From: Coniella vitis | Taxonomy: Eukaryota > Ascomycota > Sordariomycetes > Diaporthales > Schizoparmaceae | DNA length: 64,000 bases | Assembly (NCBI GenBank): GCA_011317545.1 | Contig: WUJK01000003.1 | Location: forward strand, 3,720,001 to 3,784,000 | Reading direction: 5' to 3' | Part shown: piece by piece, positions 10,786-23,462 of the stretch | Position numbering within the stretch: position 1 is the first letter of the stretch | Layout: every line of letters starts with the position of its first letter | Notes under the pieces: generated by a model | The model's input: the letters and a program-made list of their open reading frames with translations, nothing else | Databases searched by the model: none | What the model was told of the DNA's origin: nothing | Made by a program: the position numbers and the translations under genes

Positions 10786-12939
10786 TACTACATAGTACAT
10801 AGTAACCGAGTGCGCTGTACTATGCACATAGTATCCAAACGGACGGTGATGGCTGTTGCTACCTGTCTGCTTCTCGTTCTTTTCTTTTTTTCATGGTCGT
10901 TTCCCCGGATGTATTCTTCAACAACACCTCCTACATACATAGTATAGTATTGCTTGTTGGGGCAGCCTAGATCCGCAGATCTCTCTCCTTGGGGGTCCTT
11001 TTGCTTAGATGGGTACTGTAGTACTAAGTATAGTGTACAATACTACTATGTATGTACATAGTAATGCTGGGATCCTCAGACTGCAGGCATGGGAGCCCCT
11101 GGCTATGACGCTGTGCTATGTGTTCCCAAGACGTGCAGGAACAGACCGACGGCATTGTAACCGGTTTATATACTATAGTATCTTTGCCGACAGATGGAAT
11201 GTGCACAAGCAACCGGGCGTGCAAGGTAGCCGACCAGAAAGAAAATACCGCAGTGGATTGGACATGCTGCCGGCCTCGTCTCTCTGGCCATCTTGTGCTC
11301 CGGGCTCAAAGTGCCAAATGTACCATGTACATGGCAACGGCAGGGCAGTGTCATCGGTGCTGCTGACTAAGTCGATCCTCCAGGTCTGGGGAGAGCCAAG
11401 AGGGGGCCGGGATGAGGGGGCGGGCTTGCATAGTACATACTATGCAGTACCGCAGGGGCCCAGGCCTTGCACGTGGGCAGCCCCCGACCGCCACAGCGGC
11501 GCAGGGACTCACTCGGGGGCGGACAGAAGAAACAGAGGCTACCAGAGTAACTTCCACAAGCAGACAATGGGGCGATGCTAGCTTCGGTGAAGAAGGGGCC
11601 ACGGACACGTCCAAGCTGATTAGACTCGCTTATTTGCTTTGTTGGAGGGCCCTTTTTCTTAGTCGCGTTGGGTTCCGCAGGATCCGTGTGCACGGGGATT
11701 TCGCACAAGAATACGGACTTGTCTTGGGGAGCCCCTGGATGGTGCAGGAGCTTCTTGTCCTGTGCTGAGCATTTGCACGCAGCAAGCTATGTTGAAGTGG
11801 GATGGGCGCCGCGGCTTGGTTTCTGGTAGCGACTGCCGCGGGGATTGCACTGCTGTGTGCACCGTGAAATTACAGAGTATCGCAGCGTCCCTGTCCCTGT
11901 AGCCCACTAGATCCCGTCCGCCTCCAGGGGCATCGCTTCAGGGTCCCCACCCACTCACTCACTGGAAGCCATGGTTTCTGGCGCGCATAAACTCCATGCT
12001 GCTAGTACTATGTAAGTACTATATAGTAGTGCGGTGAATGGCCTGTGCGCAGCAACGGCATGAAGGACGGTGCTCTGCCCGTGGATTACCCGCCCGCCAC
12101 AAGTCGAGCCAAGACACGACCCCCTACAAGGCAGCCAGGCCAGCCGCCGTTGACACACTTGGTTTTCTCCAAGCAGCCAAAGCATGACTCCATCGCCAAC
12201 CCTCCCTCGTCGGCTACGGCGGCAACGGGCCTGGCCCAGCCTGCCATGCCGCCATCCACCACGACCACGACCCTGCAAATAGGCGGCCAAAGACACGCAA
12301 GGCAAGGAAAAAGGAAAAAGAAACAAGAAAAGCGCCTCTGACCCCGCACATGCACGCGCCTGCGGCGGACAGCTCCCATGTGTCAATATGCAGCTGCCGC
12401 AACCACATCCAGCAACGAGCAAAAGCAGACCGTACGTTGCATTGATCTGGTCTGCTCGATGATACCTGGTGCTCTGGTATAGAAACGACCGCGGGTGGCC
12501 AAACAGACAGACAGCTGACCAGACACACACAAGTCGCATTGTAATTCCATATCACCAAGAAAAGACCAACAAGAGGGAGTCTTGTTCGTCTCCTCTTCGA
12601 CTTGACGTTTGCTTGATGCCTCGCAAAGGGCCGAGCCAAAGCATACCACCAGGTTCACCAACTTTGGCCCAGGTGGTATTGTACCAAGGCTTCGCATCAC
12701 AATATTGCTGCCAGTCAACGCTAAGACAATATCAGCCAGCTTACATAGAGAGGAAGACGCCCCCCCCAAAAAAAGTCCCTTTAATGAAACCATGTGTTAC
12801 ATCTTGAGCTGCATTGCATGCAGAGATGCTTGCACGTGCATAAAGTACTAGCACAGATACGTACGCCTTTCTGTATCGAGTAAATTGGCGGTTGTTCGTT
12901 CTTATCGCGCGTCTCTGCCTCCTTACTATGTACACAGTA
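10786..12939. repeat. Cluster of palindromic TACTATGTACATAGTA-like sites
   Basis: Sites are visible at 10786-10804, 10817-10835 (TACTATGCACATAGTA core), 10932-10949, 11044-11063 (TACTATGTATGTACATAGTA), 11428-11445 (GCATAGTA and TACTATGC arms around CA), 12003-12028 and 12924-12939 (TACTATGTACACAGTA). The core is an inverted repeat of TACTATGT and ACATAGTA. All lie in the 5' flank of the minus-strand gene that starts at 9701. This is a sequence observation; function is unknown. Confidence 0.75.
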
Positions 12940-14685
12940 GAGCCATTTTGGCAAAGTTTATGCCTAGAGATTTATTAGACGAGCCGTTTCCCTCTCGTTG
13001 GTCTTGCGGCCATGGGGCAAAGTCGGTGCCGAGAACAGGAGTCTCAGGGGTTGCCACGGCCAGGCTCGATCAAATAGGCATTGTGATCCGAGTTTTGCAG
13101 ATGGGATGTCTGGTCGTGAATCCACCCAGCCGTTCCTCGGCGCCATAGCCACCACGTTCGTGGTGTACTCGCTCTCGTCATACAGACTGACTGTGGAAGA
13201 GTGGTGGTGATACGGGGCCTTGTCATATACTTTCGTATTTACCTCTCTCGCCCGCTCTTTGATCCTACCCTGCCCTCTTTTCTTCCTTTTTTTTTTTTTT
13301 AACCCGAACACCCCCGGAGTTGCGTCGCATACATGATGTACATACGGCCATGTTTCCCTCTTCTTGCATATGCAACAAACTGAAACTGCCGCTACTACGC
13401 ATCCAAAGGACAAAACCAGGGAGCCGCATCTCTGCTTCTCCCCGTGGTTCCGTGTCCCCATGGCGCTGCCGCCCCCGTCTCCTCCTCCTCCTCCTCCATC
13501 CGGTCTCATGAGATGCTCTGAAAAAGAGGAGAGCAGCATGCAAAGCACCCTTGGCTGTGTCAAGTTACATACGAGTTCCCATCCAAGGCTAGGAAGTGTT
13601 GCATCAGTTCGTTCGTGTCATGCATGAGAACAAGAACAGAACCCACGCACGTCTGTCACACGGCTTCAAAGATGTGGAGCTGCGTGATTCTCCAAGATGC
13701 CACATAGAAACAAGCAGCAGCCATCTTTGGCACGCCTGGAGCGAGAATCGCTTGATTCGCCCAAGGATTGAAAGACATTACGTTGTGCCCACGACACCAA
13801 GAAAGCATTTCCTCGTTTTCTTCGCGCCGGGAATATCGTCCGGATGTTACCTGGTAATTTTATACGGAAATCCACAGCGCCAAAAGAACTCGCCCAGTTG
13901 ATCCAACCAGACCACTTGCCTACTCCCATAGCACATGCATGGAGATGAACCGTAATATAAGAAGCGGGTACGGCCGCGGCTGATTTCTCCCTCGTCTGTT
14001 TCTTTCCCTCGACTTTCTAGATGTTCGGAATTTGTTCCTCGTTTCTTGAGCAATGTCCGATTACAATGTTAAGAACTTTTGACGGATGTCCCGGGGATTT
14101 CTGGGGAACAAGGAAATGTACTCATATTTCCGCGCTTCTCAGCGGTCTGTTGACCAGTCCAGCCTCTTTTTAACAAACAAAAAAGAAAAAGGTTGAAGAG
14201 TGCTAAAGATTCGGGATTCCATGGAGGACATCCTACTAGTAGGAGTATACGCAACAAGGAGAGTATCCTGAAACTGCCCAGTATCAGCTGCATCAGGAAA
14301 ATCCACAAAGAACTCCTGTGCAAGCCTATCCACGGCTCCATCCTCTTCGTCTCCTCTCTTTCCTCCCGACCACCCGTCTGCCTTTGCCCTTTCGGCACTT
14401 GTAAGATTAAAAGAGGAGAGGCGTACTACTTTGACACGGGCACGCGCACACCCGCACACGTGGGCATCCTGCGAGGTGCCACTCAATGGAAACCTTTTCT
14501 TTTTCTTCTTCTTCTTCTATCTCATCTTATATCATCCTTGTGCGGGGTGGTTTCCGTGTCCCCGACACGACTGCGTTGCAATCTACGTGCTATCATCAGC
14601 TGCCATGGCATATTTCTTATAGCCTTTGATCTCATCCATTTCTTTTTTTGAATCTCCCCAATCTCCGCTATCCCAGGTTGCACGT

Positions 14686-14689
<4 letters not shown>

Positions 14690-14717
<28 letters not shown>
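14690..14717. repeat. (TA)n microsatellite
   Basis: About 14 TA units in an uninterrupted run inside the spacer downstream of the helicase gene. Confidence 0.95.
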
Positions 14718-14719
<2 letters not shown>

Positions 14720-15820
14720 ATCTCTTTGGAAAACTCACCCAATCGCAACACTTGTCTGGGTGCCCCATCAAATCTCGATTCCCAAATGTGCTCTTTCAGA
14801 TCATGAACATCCCAACCTCTTTTCGTTGCACATCTCGCCCTCTCCCTGCACTTCCCTTTCTTTCTTTCTTTCTTTCTTTCTTTTTTCTTTCTCCAGTGCC
14901 CAAAGGTCTATTCATACATGAGTAAAATAAGACCGGACCCGTTCATTGCCAGCAGACGAGATTGCCGACTGCAAGTGCGTATATACCTGAGCACCAAGCC
15001 TGCTTGCTATACACGTACAATGCAACGGAGAATATCTCATGTGGACCGAGTTCGTAATCTTACACACAACAAGTTGCTTTTGAATTCCCATCATCGAAAC
15101 GGTTTCCCCAACGTCTCGAAAGATCAACAGCGCTAGATTAGATCCATTCCATACAATGTCTCTGTCCAAAAAACACGGGAACATTTTTCAGTCTGGCATG
15201 ATGTATTATTTACTTGGATTTAAAAAAAAAAAAAAAAAAAAAAAAAGCACACATACACGCGAAAACAATTTGAAAATACAAGGCCTACAAAGAAGTTGGA
15301 ACCATATGCCAGTTTACTGTTTCAAGCATACTAATTTTCTTCTTCTTCTCCTTCCGTCTTGATGCGATTGAACACCTAGGTACCCAAAGGATAAGAATAT
15401 GGTCTACTAAGGAGATAGATATCGAAGAGCAGGCGCTTTATATATGCATACTCTCTACCTCCTTATTTCTTTTCTTTTTTATAATATCATAATTATTATT
15501 TTTCTTTATACAACGTCTTCATACTTATTCTTCATCAGTGTCTCCATTTTCCTTTTTTTTTTCCCTTGCTTCGGTACACCATATTATAACACTTCCTCCA
15601 AGTATATATAGCACTGCTCAAATACATAGCTCTTTAAATCTCTCCAGATATGCTTCACGCAATATACGCTATGTTAAACCCCAAAGTTGTCCGCGTCCTC
15701 ATTCATGGTCTAGTGAGTATATATTTATGTACAATCCAAAAACCAAGTCATCATATATATATATATATATATATCTTGTACAACCCCACTCATCGACAAA
15801 CGCCCCCATTCCCATCCCTT

Positions 15821-18625
15821 TCAAACACCCCCGTCCTCAGCCGTCAACTCCCCCAGGTCCGGATACCGCAAATCGGCGTGTTCCTCGAGAAAGTCCATCC
15901 AGCGTTTGAGAAACGTGCTGCCTCTGTTTTTTTTTGGGTTGCAAGACGATGGGCCTTTGGTTAGCATTTGACTGCGTGGGTAGCGCACCATGTGGGGGGA
16001 GTGTCTCTGGGGCAATACGCAGGAAAGGGGGGGGGGAGGAGGAGAGCAAAGGGGAGAGATGTTGGTTGGATGGATGGACGGATGGATGGATGAATAAGAT
16101 GGATCGATACTCACTTCCTCACCGTTTCCGAGTCCCCAATCACCGTCAAAGACCTCTTGGGACGCGTCATGGCGACTGTTTTTTTTTTTTCGTTGTCGTG
16201 ACGTTAGCAACCTACCGAGACAAGACAGCGGGGAACAAAAGATGATCGAGAACGATACAGAGAAGAAGGGAAACAAAGAAAGAACGTACCATTCAATCGC
16301 CTCTTCTCTCCCAAAAACCCAACCTCGCCCTCGGAATTACTCCTCACCAGACTGACAATTACAGCCTCCTTCTCACGGCCCTGGAAGCCATCAACACTGC
16401 CGAGCTCGATGCCGGGGTATTTCTCTTTCAAGGGGGCGAGCAATGCCAGCTAATAGGTGGTAGTGATGTCAGTTGTACGTTTTGATGGGCGACATTCTTC
16501 TTGTCCTTGGGCCTGAAATCGACTTTGTTCGTAGATGACTTGTTGTTCCCGACCACCAGACAGACAAGCATAGTAGGGGCGCAAGACAACACAATATATG
16601 CATAGAGCAGAGAAAAGACAAAAGGGGACTGAGGGGAGATGATCAAACAAAAACATACCTGCGCATTGTACGGCGTCACAACCGCAATATCCTCCGCCCT
16701 CACCCCCGCCTCAACCAGTTTCCGCACGTGCATCCTAACTAGCACAGCCTCCATTTCGTTGCTCTTGCTCTCGCCGTGCAACGAAGCCTTGACTGCTTTC
16801 CCACTGGTCGCGCCGCTGCCACTCTTGTCCTGCTTTTGGTCGTCCTCCTCCTCGGCCTTTTCCGGAAAATCCCCGCCCTGCGTATCAATAAAGATCAACG
16901 GCTCCGAGGTATCGTCCGTCGCGGCGACCGGCCTGTCCTTGTATGGCAAGTCCTTCAGCAGGCGCTCTCTGACGGCCGCCGCGGCCACCAGCTCCCCGTC
17001 GTACAGCTCGTCCGAGGGGAACCGCATGATGCGCTCGTGCATGCGGTATTGCGTCGTCAGCATGCGCTTGATGGACGGGCCGTGCAGGGAGAGAAGGCGA
17101 TCGAACAGCGTTGTTTCCAGTGTCGTTGACGTAGCCGGGGCCGTTCCTCCTCCATCGCCGTCATCCTTGCCCTTCTCTTTTTCTTTCTTTGTACTCTTCT
17201 TGGCCGCCTTGGAATTCAGCGACTTGATCGTCGGCGGCAACTGCAAATGATCGCCCGCACACACGGCCTTTTTCGCCGCCAGCAGCGGCACCCAGCACTG
17301 CGCCTCCAGAGCCTGGCTCGCCTCGTCGATCACCACCACGTCGAACTCGTCGTTCCGCAGCTGGTACCCGCCGGCGCCATGCAGCGTCGCAAGCACGACT
17401 TTGCTGCTCTTGATCAGCTGGCTCACGCAGCCCCTTTCCCGCTCGCGGTACTCTTTGCGCAGCTCGCGCAGCTCAGCGTAGATTGCTTTGCGCTCCCGGC
17501 CGGACCTGGTCTTCTTGATGGCGGCTTGCTTGGCGTCCATTTCGGCGCGGACATCTTGGACGAGCTGGCCGGCTTCCGAGGTGCGTGTGAGGACGTCGAG
17601 CGAGTGGTTGAGGACGGATGGCAGGAGGCGTGCTGGGTGGCCGAGGCGGAGGATGGGGACCTTGTGCGGGGCGAGGCGCTCGACAATGTTGTCGACGGAG
17701 ATGTTGGAGGGGCCGCAGACGAGGACGCGCTGGTTGCGGTGGAGGACGAGCTGGAGGATGAGTTCGATCAAGGTGTGGGTCTTGCCTGTTCCCGGGGGCC
17801 CGTGGATGAGGGCTATCTCGGGGCTGGCGAGGGCGAAGTGGATCGCGGCGCGCTGGGAGTCGTTGAGGGTCGGGTCGGTCCAAGGGATGGGCGGGTCGGC
17901 GGCAGAGGGGGATGATGGGATGGGCGAGGGCGAGGAGAGGCCGAAGAGGGTGCGTGTGAAGGGGGTGTGTTCTGCTTCGGGCATTTCGGCCAGGCGTTGC
18001 ATTGTTTGGCTCATTCTGGGGTGGGGGGGGGGGGGTTTTCCGTGTCAGTGTTGTGTCTTTGTCGGCCCTTTCCATCCATCCCATCAGCATGAGAAGAAAC
18101 TCACCGCTTGAAGGTCACATCATCCGCAACCTTGACACACCACACCCTCCCTCCACCACTCAAAACAGCCAGTACGCCGCCTTCACTTGCACCAGCCTCC
18201 TTCTCCCCGTCGAGCGCAACAGCCAAGTCCCCCTTGCGCACGCGCGTCACCACCCCACGGCTCCCCTTCCTCTCCAACTCGTTGACCTCGCGCTTCTTGG
18301 CGCTCCCCGCAGGCTGCTCGCTCACCAACACAATGTCTCCGGTGCGGATGCCATGCTCGGGCAGCTCGTTTGCCGATGATGACGACGACGACGAAGACGA
18401 CACGGCCGGGTCCAGTGAGAGCTCCACCACCGTCTTGCCGCCCAGCCCTGTGCGCTGCGAGGAAACGACGAGGTTGATGAGAGCGACGCCTGCTCGCTGC
18501 AGGGCAGCGGGCGAGTGCAGAGAGATGAGGGAGGAGGTCTCGGCGATTTCGGCGGCTTGCTCTGCGGCGAGGAGGGAGAGCTGGGTGCGGGCAAAGGATT
18601 GGATATCGACGGCGTTGGAAGCCAT
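15821..18625 (-). CDS. hcs1: SF1B helicase of the Hcs1/IGHMBP2 (SMUBP-2) type
   Basis: Five exons: 18105-18625, 16659-18015, 16290-16449, 16115-16175 and 15821-15923, giving 733 aa. Every junction keeps frame (introns of 89, 209, 114 and 191 bp). The helicase core shows a Walker A motif GPPGTGKTHT at about 246-255, motif II VVIDEASQAL (DEAS near 404), motif III GDHLQLPPTI (about 428), QYRMHE (about 497), motif V VDGFQGREKEAVIVSLVRSN, and motif VI NVAMTRPKRSLTVIGD built across the third intron. This is the Upf1-like group. The N-terminal 170 residues match the beta-barrel-bearing extension of Hcs1 and IGHMBP2. It ends just after WMDFLEEHADLRYPDL with no R3H or zinc finger domain, as in yeast Hcs1 and unlike animal IGHMBP2. 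Expected role: 5'-to-3' DNA/RNA unwinding linked to replication or translation. A Ser run near residue 75 is encoded by a GAC/GAT-type repeat. Confidence 0.9.
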
Positions 18626-19565
18626 GGTGACTCTGTGGGTCCAAGACTGGAAGCCCGGGAGAACGAGGGCAAGTTGGAGAGAGCGAAGCAAGCGAGAGAA
18701 GCTGGCGGTCAAAAGAAAAGCTCCAAGCTTGGAGTTTGACGTCAGAATCAAGCGGCGAGGGATGTCGGGAAGAGATGCCGAGAAGGCAAGGAAGAAAGAC
18801 TGAAGCCGCCACAGTAGCCAAGAAGCACCCAGTCGCTGAAAAAGGAATGGTGATGGACTTTGTATTGGTGTTTGCGCGGCGCGTTGGCTGCGGAAGAAGC
18901 ATAGGTAGGTACTTAGAGGTGAGGTGAGCTTCACGCCAGTGTCACTCACTCACTGTCGGCACCGCGCTGCGCTGAGAGTCCTAGCTGGCAAACTTACCCT
19001 AGACCTCTTTTCCATCTTCCACCCGCCTGCACTTTGCTTCCTTCACCACTCACCCAACCATTTATCGACGATCGTTTACAAAACAGCTCAGTAGATCAAT
19101 CCATGGCTTGCATGGCGAAACTGGCAATCTACTGCTTGACTCTTTTGCCTTGCTCTGCTCTCACAAATGGGCAGACGGAGGACAGCGTGCCCCCAGCAAT
19201 AAATAAGCACCCCGCCAATAACATCGCACACATCACAGAGTCAAACAAGCCTTGACACAGATTGGTCTGGTATTCGTCTTTGCAGGAACCGTTTCTTTAA
19301 TCAAAAATATACATATCCAGTCTTGTCGAATTTGAAATCCTAGCACATTTCCCACCAAACTAAGAAACAATCTGGTATCAAAAGCAGAACCCAACGCCGC
19401 TATGCCAGTCGATGCTTTGACCACTGAGGTAGCCCAAAATACACGCAACGCGGACCCAAAACTCCACCGACACACGACAGATAAACCAACAAGACGTTTT
19501 ATGCCAACAGTAACGAGCCCCAGACCATGCGGTAGACTTGCTCGCGCCATCTTCCCCCGGTTCCG
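18626..19565. other. Spacer between the helicase start and the 3' end of the next minus-strand gene
   Basis: About 940 bases that must contain the helicase promoter and the 3' UTR of the unrecognised gene ending at 19566. No gene, no strong repeat and no clear core promoter element seen. Confidence 0.5.
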
Positions 19566-20861
19566 TCAGATATCATCCTCCACCATCCCCAGCACATCCA
19601 ACTCGGTCTGCACCATCCGCTCAAACTCTTCTCGGTCAATGCCCGCGGCTCGCGACAGCAGAAACAAACTGCGAATGCTTCGTGACACATGCTGCTTGAC
19701 CCCAAACTCGCTCTGCTCCCGCCGCTCCGCCTGCGCCTGCAGCTTGAGCACCGTCGCGCTACCGTTGGAGCTAGCACTCGATGCGGGCCGCGGGTGCGCC
19801 AATGCCGCGGTACGGTCCTCGTCCTCTTGCGACCGCGCGCTGGGCGAGGGTGCAAGGGTCCAGCCGCTGCTCATGGCATCTGCGTCCTCGCTGGTGGTGT
19901 CTGCTGCTGTGGTGGGATGCTGCAGGCCGAGTGGTGGCGGTGGTGGTGCTTGCGCTGCCGCCGGTGCTGTGGCAGAGATGCCATGGTGTTCTGCAATGTG
20001 GGCCTCGTCTGGGTCGTGATTGTCCATGGCTGGCTGGACGCTATCGTATTGGGCATAGTATGCGTCGTCCTCCTCAGTGGTCACGTCCTGGCCGGCGGTG
20101 GTCGCAGTGAAATCCTGCTCGTTGTAGCGGTGGCCAGCTCCTTCAGCGGGCGGTGCAGGCGAGCGCTGGACCTTTGGGGTGCGAGCTGGTGTAGCATCGT
20201 ACCGAGCCCAGTAGTCATCGTCACCGTCATCGTCCTCCACATCCGTTTCTACAACGTGCTGCTGAGTCTGTTGTGCGGGTGCAGCCTTGCTTGCTTGAGT
20301 GGAGGCAGCTCCAAGCGACGGGGCCGACTTGTTCCCAAACGCCTGCTCGGCCTCTGCGATGGTTTTGTGCCCATTGAACGCCGCAAAGGGGCTCGACTTA
20401 TCCGGCACGCTAACCTCACCGACCCTCCAGCCATCAGGGGCGCCCTCACCAGCCTCGTCATTGACGCACCAGACGAGGCGGAACAGCAGCTCAAAGTCAG
20501 ACATGACGACAAGCGCCTGCAGCGTTTCCTCGTCAAGCCGGCGGAATTGTGTCTCGGCGTCATAGTCCCAGTCGACCTCGACCTCGCCCGAGACGGGGTG
20601 GGGCTCTAGGCGGTCGCTCCGGGCCACCTCTGCGAGGCGGGCTTCGGCGGCCTTGTCATAGGTCAGCAGGCGCAGCCATGGCTCGTTGCTGGTGGTCGAG
20701 GCAAGCAATTGGACGCGCTGGCGCAGAATGGGCGAGAGAAGGCGTAAGGTCGGGGGCGCGGGCTGCGAGGAGAGGGCGGCTGCTGGGAGAGAAGGCAGGA
20801 GGGGCGAGAGGAGATCTCGGAGGTTGGGAGGCTGAATTGGGGTCGCTGGTGCCGACGCCAT
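19566..20861 (-). CDS. Unrecognised acidic protein, conserved-fungal-type
   Basis: Single-exon gene of 431 aa. The N-terminal 180 residues look folded: a Pro/Leu-rich start (LRDLLSPLLPSLPAAAL), then helical sequence with VEVDWDYDAETQFRRLDEE and FELLFRLVWCVNDE. The middle is acidic and low-complexity, and it contains two similar units, DDDYWARYDATPA and EDDAYYAQYDSVQPA, that share an acidic-aromatic pattern. The C-terminus is predicted helical (AQAERREQSEFGVKQHVSRS, ending in FERMVQTELDVLGMVEDD). I do not recognise the family or function. The ATG at 20861 follows a (TG)n tract by about 35 bases on the sense strand and is the first clean start. The strong G/C third-position bias throughout supports coding. 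Confidence 0.75.
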   Translation of the reverse strand: MASAPATPIQPPNLRDLLSPLLPSLPAAALSSQPAPPTLRLLSPILRQRVQLLASTTSNEPWLRLLTYDKAAEARLAEVARSDRLEPHPVSGEVEVDWDYDAETQFRRLDEETLQALVVMSDFELLFRLVWCVNDEAGEGAPDGWRVGEVSVPDKSSPFAAFNGHKTIAEAEQAFGNKSAPSLGAASTQASKAAPAQQTQQHVVETDVEDDDGDDDYWARYDATPARTPKVQRSPAPPAEGAGHRYNEQDFTATTAGQDVTTEEDDAYYAQYDSVQPAMDNHDPDEAHIAEHHGISATAPAAAQAPPPPPLGLQHPTTAADTTSEDADAMSSGWTLAPSPSARSQEDEDRTAALAHPRPASSASSNGSATVLKLQAQAERREQSEFGVKQHVSRSIRSLFLLSRAAGIDREEFERMVQTELDVLGMVEDDI

Positions 20862-20892
20862 GGCTGTGCACGTTGTTGAGAATATTGTTAAG

Positions 20893-20917
20893 TGTGTGTG
20901 TGTGTGTGTGTGTGTGT
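20893..20917. repeat. (TG)n microsatellite in the leader of the acidic-protein gene
   Basis: About 12 GT units (AC on the sense strand), 32 bases before the start codon at 20861, so probably in the 5' untranslated leader. Confidence 0.9.
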
Positions 20918-23097
20918 CGAGTCTTGTCGAGTGTGCTGTTCCTTGTCGCAAAGTCAAGTCCAAGTGTGACGCTGGAAAACAGAGAACTCGAGCGAGGAAT
21001 GTGGACTGCGTTCGATGACGGCAGAATTGCAACGAGCAGGCGTGGCAGTGGAGAGGAGGGAGGCCAGCAGCAAAATAATTATACTGGCAGATCAATCAAT
21101 CACATGCCACGGGTTGGTGACGCCCCTAGCCTAAAGTAGCTTGACTCTCTGACACTCTCGCAGTGTCTTCGATCTGGGCCTCTGACAAAGGGGCTAAAAT
21201 CTCTGACTGACAGGACGGCTGAGGAAGAGTTCCAGATGGAAGGGAGAGCAAAATGAAGTCGACGGCACAGCACGTGGACGGTCAAGGTATAAAAGAGCCG
21301 CACGAGGGGTTCAAGGAGAGAAGAGTCTCGGAAGTCGAGGAGCAGAGAAGAACCACAAGAGGATGGACGAGCGCCAGCCTCTCAGCGATATGTAGTTACG
21401 GGCGAGGCACTTCTCACTCGCTTGTTTGACGCACTGCTTTGTGCTCTGGCGGCGGAGGAAAGGAAGACGCACAATCGTGATAGCGATGGTACGTACATTT
21501 GGCCCCGACGTCAGAGCCACCATGGACGCTCGTGCTGCCCTTGGAGGGGTTCCAGTGGGCTTCTCAAGGGCTCTCTCAGGGCTGCTGTAGGGGGGGGGGC
21601 TGGGCTGCCTGGGTACCGGTGATCCACTATTGCGGCACATGCAGCCCCCTATTGGCACGGACAGATGGAACTGCAGCGGGTGACAGGGCCAGCCCTGAGC
21701 CCTGGCACTGCCCTGGCACCCTTTTGTGACATGCAGCGCCCCTCCATCCGGCTCGAGGGCAGTCTAGGCTTCCAACGATTGTTACAGTACTGTGACCGGT
21801 AACAGCGCCCTGGGCAGCATCTCATGAATCAGATGAAATCAACTAATTAATTGTCAATCTCCAGCCAACGCTTACGCCCTTCAAGCCTTGCCATTCCCCG
21901 AACTTCACCGTTCCCGAGATTGCAAGCATATCGGCCCCATCTATGAAGATTCCCACTTCTCAACATACCCATCAGCCCTGAGCGGAGCCCTGTCTCGGTG
22001 CTTTTTTATCCCGCCGACCGGGACATGCGAACTTTTCGAATGCAGATGGCTGATTGAGGTCTTGACTACGTACAGTGCCGTCGCTTCTGCCGTGAATCTA
22101 CCGAGCATACAAAAGGCTCCAGAGAACAATGCCCTCGCATGATTCTTTCGATACACATTCATACGAGGTTGCACTCGCCCAGGGTGTAACAGGAGATCTG
22201 CAAGCCTCTGTCCTGTACACCATTAGGAGCATATACCGAAGACCTGGGAACGATACGCACAGCAGTATAGCCCCATCAGGCAGGTGGTGTATCGGACCAA
22301 AGCATTCGAGAAGTTCTTTTCCTCCCCGACAAGACGGCTTCGGGGCCTAGAAAAGATGGGCGAACACAGCGACATGCCCGGCCCGGATCGACTATCAGGG
22401 TGCACTTGTCTTTGTACTATAGTGTACACGGTACAGCCCTGGTTTGCGGTGACTCGATGAGGCTCTGCAATGATTTGCAGCTTGATGTGATATCCATGCG
22501 GCACAGTCGCACACACTTGCAAGCCTTCACTATTATATACAGTCAGCTTAGACCACGTCAAAGCATTTTTTCGGTGACTTTCAACTCGACTTTCTGAATG
22601 GCTAAACAGTTTCTCCCTCGCATAATCGGCGGTGTGCGTTTGCAATATGTCTCGTCTCCTCTCCCTCGCTAAGGACGGTTGCCTCCTCGGAACGCTTGCG
22701 AGGATTATAATCCACCAACCAGGCTGACACTGATGCCATAACGCACTGAGCATAACGCACTGAGCGCAAAAACACCATCACAAGACCGACTTTCGCAAAC
22801 AAGTCCACGGTAATGTCGCTTCCTGATTGTGCGCAGAGAATTACGAACATCTGCGCCGGCCACCGACTCCCAAAAGTCAAAGACACAACACAATGACCCC
22901 GATCAACCAAGAATTTAAACGTCAAGGTTGCTGCACGTGGCCTCTAAACTCAATGCAAGATCACATAAACTAGGTACTCGTTGCCAAACTCTAAACCTTC
23001 TTGTGGAATTCTAAAGTCGACCATGCGTTGGAACTCGACTGGCGAACGAGGTACCTAAGTACTTCTTTCCCTTCCGTCAGCGCCTTCCCTGATCGCC

Positions 23098-23181
23098 CGA
23101 TTGGCCTGCCCACTGCCCACACCACTAGTCAAACATGTGGCAGGCGCAAACTGATGTCACTCTCGATAAGCCGTTGATAAG
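23098..23181. promoter_or_regulatory. CCAAT-type and paired GATAAG sites upstream of the TPP carrier gene
   Basis: A reverse CCAAT (ATTGG) lies at 23100-23104, and two GATAAG hexamers lie at 23165-23170 and 23176-23181, about 280-360 bases before the start at 23463. HGATAR is the binding core of fungal GATA factors and CCAAT binds the Hap complex. Whether these sites are used is inference. Confidence 0.25.
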
Positions 23182-23462
23182 GGTTTTTATGCACGGCTCC
23201 CTCCGTCTTGGCCTACGAGACACGACAATCTATCGACTGAACCAGCTCTCCATATCATAGTCTCGTTCATTGATACAAACCGAACACTACAACCTACGCC
23301 ATGTTGTGAAGGTGACGTTGCTCGAAAACGTGCGCTTCGAACCTGCGCGCTGTCTCGAAATCGCCCCTAACCGCCCAGAACCCGCCTATCTGCCATTGAT
23401 CCCCGAGCCTTTGCGCCGGGCTGTGGCATCTTATCAGCTTGCATCTCTTCGGACTCGAATGC

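Larger units (their letters stand above)
9702..15820. other. Gene-poor spacer upstream of the coiled-coil gene and downstream of the helicase
   Basis: About 6 kb without a supportable gene. The part next to the coiled-coil gene (about 9700-10500) is very GC-rich and probably leader and promoter. From about 10560 to 12940 it holds G/C-rich patches with CAGCCC/GCAGGG character mixed with palindromic TACATAGTA-type sites. Further right are poly-T at about 13288-13301, a (TA)n run at about 14690-14717, a TTTC run at about 14863-14883, poly-A at about 15222-15246 and an (AT)n run at about 15754-15774. Open frames here have no recognisable product. Confidence 0.55.
20862..23462. other. Divergent spacer between the acidic-protein gene and the TPP carrier gene
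   Basis: About 2.6 kb. A (TG)n run (about 20893-20917) sits just upstream of the minus-strand start. A TATAAAAG lies at 21288-21295 on the + strand, with a tiny open frame starting 68 bases later. A G/C-rich patch with CAGCCC and GGCACTGCCC character fills 21530-21770. The right end is the promoter side of the carrier gene. No full gene is supported. Confidence 0.5.

Noticed and set aside
12964..13563. 199-codon minus-strand open frame
   Set aside because: Includes poly-Lys from a poly-T tract and GGG repeats; no domain and irregular codon use.
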